From Candidatus Dadabacteria bacterium (lineage in GTDB: Bacteria; Desulfobacterota_D; UBA1144; Nemesobacterales; UBA2774), in assembly GCA_020054175.1 (NCBI GenBank), contig JAGVLR010000112.1, forward strand, positions 1-6,707: a DNA stretch of 6,707 nucleotides, written 5' to 3'. Position 1 is the first letter of the stretch, and the number at the start of each line of letters is the position of its first letter. This document shows positions 1-6,059 of the stretch, piece by piece. The notes beneath the pieces were generated by a model that saw nothing but the letters and a program-made list of their open reading frames with translations, was not told the origin of the DNA and ran no database searches. The position numbers and the translations under genes are program-made.

Positions 1-1
1 A

Positions 2-454
2 TCGAACGTATCCAGGGAATGGGGCGAAGGACTCCTTTCGAGCGGTGAGGTGGGATTCCTGAGGAGGCTTCCCCTCGAAGAGAAAATCCGTCTCGACGGG
101 ATTGATTTCGAGCTCGCCCATTGCCCCGACCCGGACGCCCTGGCAATTCCGGGACAGGCGGAAGAGAGGACCGGACCCGTCTCATGCCGGAAGTTCATGC
201 TCGTCGGCCACTCGCACAAACCTTATATAAGAAGCTTCGGGGATACGGTGCTTCTCAACCCCGGCTCGGTCGGTCAGCCGAGGGACAACGACCCCCGCGC
301 CTCCTATGCTGTAATCGAGGACGGAGAGGCTTCGATCAGACGGGTGAAGTACGATATAGATAAAACGGTCAAGGGCCTTGAAAGGAGCAGGTTGCCCTAT
401 GAAGTCAAAGGCCGACTCATATCGATGTTACTCTCGGGTGCTGGAGCCGTCTAG
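2..454 (+). CDS. Metallophosphoesterase, YfcE/MJ0936-like (5'-truncated)
   Basis: This is the C-terminal about 150 residues of a calcineurin-like phosphoesterase of the YfcE/MJ0936 type. These are cytoplasmic, two-metal phosphodiesterases or phosphatases of usually unclear physiological substrate. The frame is open from base 2 with no stop, so the gene starts upstream of the window; the GTG at 50 is internal and not a credible start. The late family motifs are visible: a metal-binding GHSHKP (GHTHxP in most relatives), then LLNPGSVGQPRD, then ASYAVIEDG. The stretch AHCPDP near the beginning sits where relatives carry a VHGSP-like motif. The N-terminal metal motifs (DxH, GD, GNH/D) lie outside the window, so activity cannot be judged. 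The gene ends in TAG and faces the porin gene convergently. Family assignment is firm; substrate is unknown. Confidence 0.85.
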   Translation, partial: SNVSREWGEGLLSSGEVGFLRRLPLEEKIRLDGIDFELAHCPDPDALAIPGQAEERTGPVSCRKFMLVGHSHKPYIRSFGDTVLLNPGSVGQPRDNDPRASYAVIEDGEASIRRVKYDIDKTVKGLERSRLPYEVKGRLISMLLSGAGAV

Positions 455-513
455 ACCGAAGAGCTTCTTTCCTCCCTTTCTTTCCCACACCACTTTTTAA
501 TCCCCGGCCCACT

Positions 514-532
514 TCCGGTCTGTACCGGATTT
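514..532 (+). terminator. Small hairpin downstream of the metallophosphoesterase gene
   Basis: The arms TCCGGT (514-519) and ACCGGA (524-529) form a perfect 6-bp stem with a CTGT loop, followed by TTT. It sits about 60 nt past the metallophosphoesterase stop codon. It could be a weak intrinsic terminator on +, but the U-tract is very short. The stronger hairpin at 597-636 may be the real end point. Confidence 0.35.
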
Positions 533-590
533 CCGTCCGTTAATTCACAGCAACCCGGCATTTCTCCCGAAGAATAAATAGAAGCGGATC

Positions 591-636
591 AAAATAAAAA
601 CCCGCCGCCGGGGTCTAATTACCGGCAGCGGGTTTT
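591..636 (-). terminator. Bidirectional rho-independent terminator
   Basis: The left arm AAAACCCGC-c-GCCGG (597-611) pairs with the right arm CCGGC-a-GCGGGTTTT (622-636) around a 10-nt loop (612-621). That gives 14 base pairs with one internal C/A mismatch. On - the GC-rich stem is followed by TTTTTATTTT (complement of 591-600), so it is a strong terminator for the porin gene, whose stop lies about 70 nt upstream. On + the T-tract is only TTTT followed by GG, so it should also stop read-through from the metallophosphoesterase gene, less efficiently. Its position between two convergent genes supports the call. Confidence 0.85.
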
Positions 637-651
637 GGAGGTCTCGGACTG

Positions 652-676
652 AATAAAAGGGAGATGATCTTTTATT
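652..676. repeat. AT-rich inverted repeat downstream of the porin gene
   Basis: AATAAAAG (652-659) and CTTTTATT (669-676) are exact inverted repeats with a 9-nt loop. They lie between the porin stop codon and the main terminator. The pairing is mostly A-T, so it is a weak hairpin. It may help protect the porin mRNA 3' end or may have no function. Confidence 0.35.
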
Positions 677-707
677 TCATGTTTGATTCACGCCGCATCC
701 GCCATGC

Positions 708-2093
708 CTAGAAATAGGCCTGGAGCTGAAGCCTGAATATATTGTCGTCCTCGTCCGGCTCATCCAGCGTGAATTCGTTCCTGACGAAGCTGTAATCTGC
801 CTGGATTTTCCACCTGTGGTCGTGGGATATATAGTAGTTAAAACCCGGAGTAATAGCCCACTGCGCCCTCGCTACGCTGACGCCCGGGGGAACCACTCCC
901 GACTTCGTGTCGTAGTCGATGTAAGCGAACCTGCCCGCGACTTCGACGATTTTGGGAACGAGGAATGCGCCCGCCTGGACCCTGAAGCCCTGGTCGTAGG
1001 CCGTATCCTGATCGCCCGTCTCCGGAGAGAGCCATCTGCCGTCGTACTCACCCTCTATGTTGAACCAGGGCATTTTGAAGCTTATGTCGCCCGTTATCTG
1101 GGTGAAATCGGATTGCGGGAATCCAAGCTCCGCGACCCTCGCGCAGGCTCCGCCGTCCGGCGTTTTCCTTTCGCAGTCGAGGCCCGGAATCGTGGCGGCC
1201 GCCGCGCCTATTACAAAGGTCGGCGACTTCGCGTAGTTGGGCACTATATCGTACGCCTTAGCGGTGGCAAACTGGTTACCGGCGTCGAACTTGGGATCGT
1301 TCCCGCCTATGCCGAACTGAATCCTTCCCGCATAGAGGAGGTTCGAATCTACGCTCGTGCCGTTCCTGCCGTCCCCGTTGAATATACCGAGCGTGTAAGA
1401 AAAGTTGTTGTTGGCTCCAAGCCCGCCGAGCACCGCGACGCCTCTGTCTCTCCCAAGACCGAACTCGTCGTTAACGATGGACCTTTCGACGAACTGCAAC
1501 GCTACAGACGAATTGAGCTCTTCCCTGTTGTAAGGAACTTTCCACTGACCTACCCTCGGAGCGATTTCCTTCTGGTAGGCGACCGTAAAATAGAGGTCTC
1601 TCAGGATATTCGAATCTATCGGGCTCAACTGTAAAGTATAGAGGAACCAGGGTTTAAATGCGTTACCATCCCATTGGAGCCTGAGTCTCTGTACGGAGAA
1701 GTTCGTCGATACGAGCCCTTCTTCCGGATCGTTTATCGTCGCGCGGAACTGCCCCCTTATCCTGAATCTCATTTTATAGTTGCCGTCTTCCGTCTGGAAA
1801 ATAAGTCCCTTGTCGTACTTGGCCATGAAACTCTTATACCACGCATCCGCATCTTCCTTTACCTGCTTCGTTTCCATATCGGCTATCTTTTCCTGATCGG
1901 CCTGTCTTGCATTCTCCAGAAGATTAATCTGCTGCTTCAGCTGCTCGATCTGCTGCTGGTTCTGGACCTGAATAGCCTCTATCTGCTGCTTTAAATCCTC
2001 TATCTGCTGTCTAGTCGACTGAGCTGACGCATCTACAACGGAGAGCGGCAGAACGAGCGCGGCGGCGAACAGCAGCTTAGCTAGAGTTTTCAT
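708..2093 (-). CDS. Phosphate-selective porin O/P family outer-membrane protein
   Basis: This 461-aa outer-membrane beta-barrel protein is probably a channel for phosphate or other anions. A Sec signal peptide covers residues 1-24 (K2/K6, hydrophobic core, ASA cleavage site before Q25). Next comes a Q-rich coiled coil at about 28-80, built on QQIExLKQQI repeated at 29 and 47. The barrel starts near residue 95 with the family's GLIFQTEDGNYKMRFRIRGQF entry strand. Further family signs are VQRLRLQWDG, the RVGQWKVPYNREEL stretch, and alternating aromatic strands to the C-terminal AYF, the usual BAM-recognition ending. The start is fixed by AGGAGG nine bases upstream. A terminator follows the gene, so it is monocistronic. 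It is divergent from the phoB-like gene, with tandem Pho-box-like repeats just upstream, which favours phosphate over other ions. Members of the family differ in selectivity, so the substrate remains inferred. Confidence 0.87.
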   Translation of the reverse strand: MKTLAKLLFAAALVLPLSVVDASAQSTRQQIEDLKQQIEAIQVQNQQQIEQLKQQINLLENARQADQEKIADMETKQVKEDADAWYKSFMAKYDKGLIFQTEDGNYKMRFRIRGQFRATINDPEEGLVSTNFSVQRLRLQWDGNAFKPWFLYTLQLSPIDSNILRDLYFTVAYQKEIAPRVGQWKVPYNREELNSSVALQFVERSIVNDEFGLGRDRGVAVLGGLGANNNFSYTLGIFNGDGRNGTSVDSNLLYAGRIQFGIGGNDPKFDAGNQFATAKAYDIVPNYAKSPTFVIGAAAATIPGLDCERKTPDGGACARVAELGFPQSDFTQITGDISFKMPWFNIEGEYDGRWLSPETGDQDTAYDQGFRVQAGAFLVPKIVEVAGRFAYIDYDTKSGVVPPGVSVARAQWAITPGFNYYISHDHRWKIQADYSFVRNEFTLDEPDEDDNIFRLQLQAYF

Positions 2094-2100
2094 CTCTCAC

Positions 2101-2110
2101 TTCCTCCTTT
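2101..2110 (-). promoter_or_regulatory. Shine-Dalgarno of the porin gene
   Basis: On - the sequence AAAGGAGGAA lies here, with the AGGAGG core at 2108-2103, nine nucleotides before the ATG at 2093. This is a strong ribosome-binding site. It fixes the start and suggests the porin is translated at a high level when transcribed. Confidence 0.85.
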
Positions 2111-2122
2111 ACAAGAATTTGG

Positions 2123-2134
2123 ACTATCAAGATA
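2123..2134 (-). promoter_or_regulatory. Candidate -10 element(s) of the porin promoter
   Basis: On - two poor matches to TATAAT occur: TATCTT (2134-2129) and GATAGT (2128-2123), each 4 of 6. TATCTT starts nine bases after the last TTAACC of the repeat array. That is close to the spacing known for PhoB-activated promoters, where the Pho box stands in for the -35 element. No TTGACA-like -35 is seen, as expected for an activator-dependent promoter. The exact hexamer is uncertain. Confidence 0.45.
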
Positions 2135-2143
2135 AAGAGGCCG

Positions 2144-2182
2144 GGTTAATATGATGTGAAATCGATGTTAAGATACGGTTAA
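2144..2182 (-). promoter_or_regulatory. Pho box: four tandem 11-bp repeats (PhoB/PhoP-type operator)
   Basis: Read on -, four hexamers TTAACC, TTAACA, TTCACA and TTAACC follow one another (first bases at 2182, 2171, 2160, 2149). The spacers are exactly 5 bp (GTATC, TCGAT, TCATA), giving a strict 11-bp period. This is the architecture of sites for PhoB/PhoP regulators, which bind head-to-tail on direct repeats one helical turn apart. The hexamer closely matches the TT(A/C/T)ACA repeat known for Bacillus PhoP; read on +, the GTTAA/GTGAA units also resemble TGTCA of the E. coli Pho box. The array sits between the divergent porin and phoB-like genes, oriented toward the porin. It probably activates the porin and may also autoregulate the phoB-like operon. 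Confidence 0.75.
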
Positions 2183-2189
2183 CGACCGT

Positions 2190-2200
2190 AATGAATCATT
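2190..2200. repeat. 11-bp palindrome beside the Pho box
   Basis: AATGA-A-TCATT is a perfect dyad around one central base, seven bases beyond the last Pho-box unit on the phoB side. It could be an operator half-site pair for a dimeric regulator, or chance. It overlaps the region where a -35 element of the phoB-like promoter would lie. Confidence 0.3.
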
Positions 2201-2248
2201 GAAGGGTGGACTTTATAGTTTATTCTAAAGGTAAATTTCCTTTATACT
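2199..2248 (+). promoter_or_regulatory. phoBp: Candidate promoter region of the phoB-phoR operon
   Basis: Several hexamers could serve on +. TTGAAG (2199-2204) with TATTCT (2221-2226) has a 16-bp spacer. TATAGT (2214-2219) and TATACT (2243-2248) each match TATAAT at 5 of 6 positions but lack a good -35. TATACT would leave a leader of only about 12 nt. The promoter therefore cannot be fixed. Weak -35 candidates would be consistent with activation from the upstream Pho-box array. Confidence 0.35.
2226..2244. repeat. 19-bp imperfect dyad in the phoB promoter region
   Basis: TAAAGG (2226-2231) and CCTTTA (2239-2244) are inverted repeats around TAAATTT. Eight base pairs are symmetric with a single T/T mismatch. 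It overlaps the TATACT candidate -10 and ends 22 bp before the phoB start. It could be an operator or an mRNA hairpin affecting translation. Confidence 0.35.
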
Positions 2249-2266
2249 TAATACAGGTTAGGGTGC

Positions 2267-2956
2267 ATGACTGAAAAACTGATAACCGTAGTCGACGACG
2301 AAGAGGACATAGTCAAGCTCGTAGGACACCATCTGAAAAGAGAGGGGTTTCAGGTTAAGGAGTTCCACAACGGGAGGGATTTTCTTTCCTACGTGAATTC
2401 CGTCGTTCCGGACCTTGCAGTCCTCGACATAATGCTTCCGGGCATAGACGGCCTCGAGATATGCAGGATTCTTAAAAACAAGACCAGCACCGCGTCAGTG
2501 CCCATTATAATGCTCACGGCGAAGGCCTCCGAGGCGGACGTGGTCGTGGGGCTCGAGCTCGGCGCGGACGATTATATAGTAAAACCCTTCAGCCCGAGGG
2601 AGCTTGTCGCCAGGGTTAAGACCGTTCTAAGAAGAACGAGCGCCAGGGATTCCGAGGACGGCGAGATAAGAATCGGCCCTCTCTCCATTAACACCGAGAA
2701 GTACGAAGTCTCTGTAGATAATGAAAAGGTCATTCTCACCACCACAGAGTTCAAGATACTCGAAGTCCTCGCAAGCGGTAAGGGCAGGGTCTTTACGAGG
2801 GACCAGCTTCTGAAGAAAAAGAGGCTCTGGGGCGATGACAAGCTTGTCTACGACAGGACTATAGACGTTCACATCAAGAACCTCAGGGAAAAGCTTGGCG
2901 CTGTGGGGAACCTTATAAAAACTGTTAGAAGCATCGGTTACAAACTCGAAGAGTAG
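2267..2956 (+). CDS. phoB: OmpR/PhoB-family response regulator, likely PhoB
   Basis: This 229-aa cytoplasmic transcription factor has the same length as E. coli PhoB. The receiver domain spans residues 4-120: acidic pair D10-D11, phosphoacceptor D54 (in LDIMLPG), T84 (IIMLTA) and K106 (DDYIVKPF) are all present. The winged-helix DNA-binding domain spans about 130-229. Its recognition helix is around 196-211 (DRTIDVHIKNLREKLG), and the C-terminal hairpin contains SIGYKLEE. Phosphorylation by the kinase encoded next door would promote head-to-tail dimers on 11-bp direct repeats. Such an array lies upstream, between this gene and the divergent porin. The ATG start has only a weak AGG...GGG Shine-Dalgarno. 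The family is certain. The PhoB identity rests on the porin, the repeats and the kinase; another OmpR-family role is possible. Confidence 0.85.
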   Translation: MTEKLITVVDDEEDIVKLVGHHLKREGFQVKEFHNGRDFLSYVNSVVPDLAVLDIMLPGIDGLEICRILKNKTSTASVPIIMLTAKASEADVVVGLELGADDYIVKPFSPRELVARVKTVLRRTSARDSEDGEIRIGPLSINTEKYEVSVDNEKVILTTTEFKILEVLASGKGRVFTRDQLLKKKRLWGDDKLVYDRTIDVHIKNLREKLGAVGNLIKTVRSIGYKLEE

Positions 2957-2963
2957 GCGGCGA

Positions 2964-4778
2964 TTGAGCATATTCTGGAAACAGTTTTTTTCTTCCGTTT
3001 TAATAATCCTCGTAATACTGTCCCTGTTCGTGTTCTTTGTCATCGGAGAGCTCCGGAGCTACGATGAATCGGTCACGGGGGAAATGCTCCTGGCTTCGGC
3101 GAACGTCGTGGGCGAAAGCTTAAGACCGGCCCTCGAAGACGGAAGGCGGGGTGATGTAGACTCGCTCTTAAAAAAGCTCGGCGGGAAATCCGGCATGAGG
3201 ATAACCGTCGTGGACAGAAACGGTAACGCCCTGGGGGATTCCCACAAGATACCACGCGCCCGCGAGACTTATTCCGACAGCCCCGAGGTCGGGGAAGCCC
3301 TAACGGGCGGGATCGGAAAAAGCCAACGGTACAGCAGCGAGCTCGAAAGCGAGATGTACTACCTCGCCGTGCCCGTGAAAGACAACTCGGGAAACGTCAT
3401 GGCCGCCGTCAGGACAGCGCTTCCGTTAGGCTCGCTTCAGGGCTATCCCGCACTGGCCGAAAAACGCGTCGTCTACATTGGCGCGCTGCTGGCGGCGCTC
3501 GCGGCGCTGCTGCTCTTTATCGTCACAAAAAGAATAACAAGTCCGCTTTCGGGGATCATAAGCATTTCTGAGGAGCTCGCCAGGGGAAATCTCGATGTCA
3601 GCATCCCCACTGCCGACGAGGGGGGCGAGGCCTCGCGCATAAAGGGCGCGCTCGACAAGATGGCCCGCAACCTGAGCGGGCTCTTTAAGGAGGTCTCCCG
3701 CGAAAAAAACCAGCTCAAAGCGGTTCTCGGAGCGATGAGCGAGGGAGTCATGGTTATATCGAGCGACGGGAAGGTCGTCATAACGAACAACGCTCTCAGG
3801 AATATGTTCAACCTCAAGGAAGAGCCCGGCAGAAAACCCTTCTGGGAGATAATACGAAACCGTGAGCTTGCGAGGCTCGTCGAAGGGGTCCTCGAAAAGA
3901 GGACGCCGGACAGTAAGGAGATATTTTATTTATATCCCGACGAGAGACATTATTTCATAAACGTAATCCCGCTTGATTCGCCCGACCGTGAAATCATCGT
4001 AGTCATGTTCGACATAACGGACTTTAAGAGACTCGAAAAAATAAAGGCCGATTTCATAGCGAACGTATCACACGAGCTCAGGACCCCGCTCACCGCCATA
4101 AAGGGATATACCGAAACCCTCGAGGAAGGAGCGTACGAGAGCCAGGAAGACAGAGAGCACTTCCTCGGAATCATAAAACGCCATACCGACAGGCTCATCA
4201 ACATCGTATCCGACCTTCTCGTGCTGTCCGAAGTGGAGAGCAGGGATACCGCTTTCGGCGACGCGGCCGACGCTGAAGTGGAGGAGATCAACCTGAACGA
4301 GGTGATAAAATCCTCGCTCGAAGCACTCCGGTCGGCAGCCGCCGAAAAAGACCTCGAAGTGTCGTTCACTACGGATAATGGCGCGCATAGCATAAGGGCG
4401 AGCAGGTTTCTTCTGGAGCAGATGTTTATCAATCTCATAGACAATGCCGTCAAGTACACGCCCGACAACGGAAAGGTAGCCATCAGAATATCGTCCTCAG
4501 GCGGCGCCGTGCTGACGGAAATCGAGGACACGGGGATAGGAATACCGAAGGAGCATCTCCCGAGGATATTCGAGAGGTTCTACAGGGTGGACAAGACCCG
4601 GTCAAGGAATCTCGGCGGAACGGGCCTCGGCCTCAGCATTGTGAAACACATAGTGATAATGCACGGCGGAAAAATCGACGTTCATAGCGAGGAGGGGAAG
4701 GGAAGCAGGTTCAGCATAAGCCTTCCCTACGGTTATCAGCCGCCCCTGAACGAGCGCGCCCCTTATAATAAAGTGTGA
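2964..4778 (+). CDS. phoR: Membrane sensor histidine kinase, PhoR-like
   Basis: This 604-aa inner-membrane kinase is the likely partner of the upstream regulator. Segments in order: TM1 about 8-28, a periplasmic domain about 29-167, TM2 about 169-188, HAMP about 188-240 (KRITSPL...), and PAS about 250-355 (GAMSEGVMVISSDGKVV). HisKA follows with the phosphoacceptor H370 in FIANVSHELRTPL. The HATPase domain has the N-box NLIDNAVKYTP (N490, N494), G1 DTGIGIP (D522), F-box FERFYRVDK (536) and G2 GGTGLGLS (551-558). All catalytic motifs are intact. TTG is the chosen start, seven bases after the phoB stop, because the first transmembrane helix begins immediately after it and no ATG or GTG precedes that helix. 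The large periplasmic domain makes it more like Bacillus PhoR than the shorter E. coli PhoR. The ligand is not evident from sequence. Confidence 0.87.
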   Translation: MSIFWKQFFSSVLIILVILSLFVFFVIGELRSYDESVTGEMLLASANVVGESLRPALEDGRRGDVDSLLKKLGGKSGMRITVVDRNGNALGDSHKIPRARETYSDSPEVGEALTGGIGKSQRYSSELESEMYYLAVPVKDNSGNVMAAVRTALPLGSLQGYPALAEKRVVYIGALLAALAALLLFIVTKRITSPLSGIISISEELARGNLDVSIPTADEGGEASRIKGALDKMARNLSGLFKEVSREKNQLKAVLGAMSEGVMVISSDGKVVITNNALRNMFNLKEEPGRKPFWEIIRNRELARLVEGVLEKRTPDSKEIFYLYPDERHYFINVIPLDSPDREIIVVMFDITDFKRLEKIKADFIANVSHELRTPLTAIKGYTETLEEGAYESQEDREHFLGIIKRHTDRLINIVSDLLVLSEVESRDTAFGDAADAEVEEINLNEVIKSSLEALRSAAAEKDLEVSFTTDNGAHSIRASRFLLEQMFINLIDNAVKYTPDNGKVAIRISSSGGAVLTEIEDTGIGIPKEHLPRIFERFYRVDKTRSRNLGGTGLGLSIVKHIVIMHGGKIDVHSEEGKGSRFSISLPYGYQPPLNERAPYNKV

Positions 4779-4846
4779 ATCTGTTTGCTGGAAATCCGGG
4801 TGCCGTGCCGAAAGAGATTCCTGAAAAGGGGCGGCGGCCGGAAAGC

Positions 4847-5935
4847 TTATCGCCCGGGATCCCCGACCGGGTAGGAGCCGAGCACCTTCAGGTAAACGCA
4901 ATTACCCGAGAGCTTCGCCAGGAGTTTTTCCACTGTCTTTTCGTCACGATGACCCTTGAAATCGACAAAGAAGAGATACTCCCACGGGTTTTCCTTCGAG
5001 GGCCGCGATTCTATCTTGGTAAGGTTTATGCCTGCCTCGGCGAAGGGCTGGAAGAAGACCTTCTGGAGCTCACCGGGCTTATCCTTCAGGGAGAAAACGA
5101 TGGACGTTCTGTCGTCTCCGGAAGGCGGGCTCATCTGCTGCCCGATTACGAAAAACCGTGTGGTGTTGCGCTTACTGTCAGCGATGTTCTTTCCGAGCAC
5201 GTTGAGCTTGTAGATGGAAGCCGAATGGAGCCCGGCGACAGCCCCGATTTCCTTACTACGCGATGCGAGCCTTGCGGCTTCGGCCGTGCTGGACGTCTCT
5301 CTTATCCTGGCTTCAGGAAGTTTTTTACTTATCCACTTCTTCGACTGGCCGAGCGCCTGGGGGTGGGATGCAACCACGCGCACACCATTCAGCTTATCGG
5401 ACTTTGAAAGAAGAAAATGGTTTATCTTCTCGAAGAGCTCGGCGGAAACCGTGAGGCTGGATGCCGAAAGAAGATCCAGCACAGTGCCTACGGAGCCTTC
5501 GCTTGAATTCTCGACGGGCACGACGCCGAGGGATGACCGTCCGGTTTCTACCTCGTCGAATATCTCCTCAAAGCTCCCCGCCGGTATAAGCTCTGCGGAA
5601 CCCCCGAATTCGTTATAGGTGGCCTGATGCGTGAAGCTTCCCTCCGGGCCCAGATACGAAACCCTGAGGGGATACTGGAGCGCCCGGCAGGCAGAGATTA
5701 TTTCCCTGTAAACGCTGAGAACGGAGTCGTCCGAAAGTGGGCCCGAGTTGAGCTCTTTCAGCTTTTTTTCTATCTCCTTTTCCCTTTTTGGATCGTAAAC
5801 GCAGACGAAGTTTTCTTTCTTGTGCTCCCTTATGCCGAGAGCGACCTCGGCGCGCTTATTCAAGAGCGTGAGTATCTCGGTGTCGAGATCGTCAATCTTT
5901 TTTCTTAATTTCCGGAGATCTTCAGAGGAGCCCAT
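4847..5935 (-). CDS. pheA: P-protein: chorismate mutase / prephenate dehydratase
   Basis: This 362-aa bifunctional cytoplasmic enzyme converts chorismate to prephenate and then to phenylpyruvate, committing carbon to phenylalanine. The AroQ-type chorismate mutase domain spans 1-90. Its active-site residues R11, R28, K39, D48, R51 and E52 fall at the same numbers as in E. coli, with Q87 standing for Q88. The prephenate dehydratase domain spans about 92-267: SYLGPEGSFTHQA near 93, GVVPVENSSEGSVG at 137-150, and the catalytic TTRF at 258-261. The ACT domain (about 277-357) carries ESRPSK at 309-314, which binds phenylalanine for feedback inhibition. The ATG start is supported by this alignment and by an in-frame stop 15 bases upstream, although no Shine-Dalgarno is visible. 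It converges with the phoR-like gene, with 68 bp between the two stop codons and no clear terminator. Confidence 0.95.
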   Translation of the reverse strand: MGSSEDLRKLRKKIDDLDTEILTLLNKRAEVALGIREHKKENFVCVYDPKREKEIEKKLKELNSGPLSDDSVLSVYREIISACRALQYPLRVSYLGPEGSFTHQATYNEFGGSAELIPAGSFEEIFDEVETGRSSLGVVPVENSSEGSVGTVLDLLSASSLTVSAELFEKINHFLLSKSDKLNGVRVVASHPQALGQSKKWISKKLPEARIRETSSTAEAARLASRSKEIGAVAGLHSASIYKLNVLGKNIADSKRNTTRFFVIGQQMSPPSGDDRTSIVFSLKDKPGELQKVFFQPFAEAGINLTKIESRPSKENPWEYLFFVDFKGHRDEKTVEKLLAKLSGNCVYLKVLGSYPVGDPGR

Positions 5936-5964
5936 TATTGATCGGTTAATACGATTTGGTGAGA

Positions 5965-5993
5965 ATGATAGCGACAGTAAAAATATATGTCAA
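5965..5993 (-). promoter_or_regulatory. pheAp: Sigma70-type promoter of pheA
   Basis: On - there is a perfect -35 TTGACA (5993-5988), a 17-bp AT-rich spacer and a -10 TATCAT (5970-5965, 5 of 6). Transcription should start near 5958, giving a leader of only about 23 nt before the ATG. That leaves no room for a leader peptide or transcription attenuator of the kind found at E. coli pheA. Control is more likely through ACT-domain feedback or promoter-level repression. Confidence 0.8.
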
Positions 5994-6003
5994 CAAGGCC
6001 TTC

Positions 6004-6018
6004 TCCGTCCGGAACGGA
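6004..6018. repeat. Short hairpin between the DUF151 gene and pheA
   Basis: TCCGT (6004-6008) and ACGGA (6014-6018) form a 5-bp stem with a 5-nt CCGGA loop. On - it lies about 40 nt past the DUF151 stop codon, but no T-tract follows, so it is not a convincing intrinsic terminator. No better terminator is seen in this 124-bp spacer, so some read-through into pheA is possible. Confidence 0.25.
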
Positions 6019-6059
6019 TAAATTGCCCAAAGCCCCCGCGCAGGAAGCGGCGCCGGGCC

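Noticed and set aside
706..719. GCCTA-GAAA-TAGGC hairpin at the porin stop codon
   Set aside because: Five base pairs formed by the coding sequence for the C-terminal Ala-Tyr-Phe and stop, without a T-tract; the real terminator is at 591-636.
816..1634. 272-codon open frame on + opposite the porin gene
   Set aside because: It is antisense to a clear porin with signal peptide, Shine-Dalgarno and terminator. Its Arg/Val-rich translation matches no family and reflects the codon bias of the opposite strand.
3950..4531. 193-codon frame on - opposite the histidine kinase catalytic core
   Set aside because: Ser-rich translation typical of an antisense shadow; the kinase motifs on + are intact and continuous.
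4853..4871. CCCGG/CCGGG inverted repeat at the pheA 3' end as a terminator for pheA or the kinase operon
   Set aside because: It lies inside the pheA coding region, has only five base pairs and is not followed by a T-tract on either strand. No other convincing terminator is seen in 4779-4846.
4775..5407. 210-codon frame on + whose GTG overlaps the kinase stop codon (GTGA), looking like a translationally coupled third operon gene
   Set aside because: It is antisense to the conserved dehydratase and ACT domains of pheA. The translation shows no recognisable domain, and no Shine-Dalgarno precedes it.
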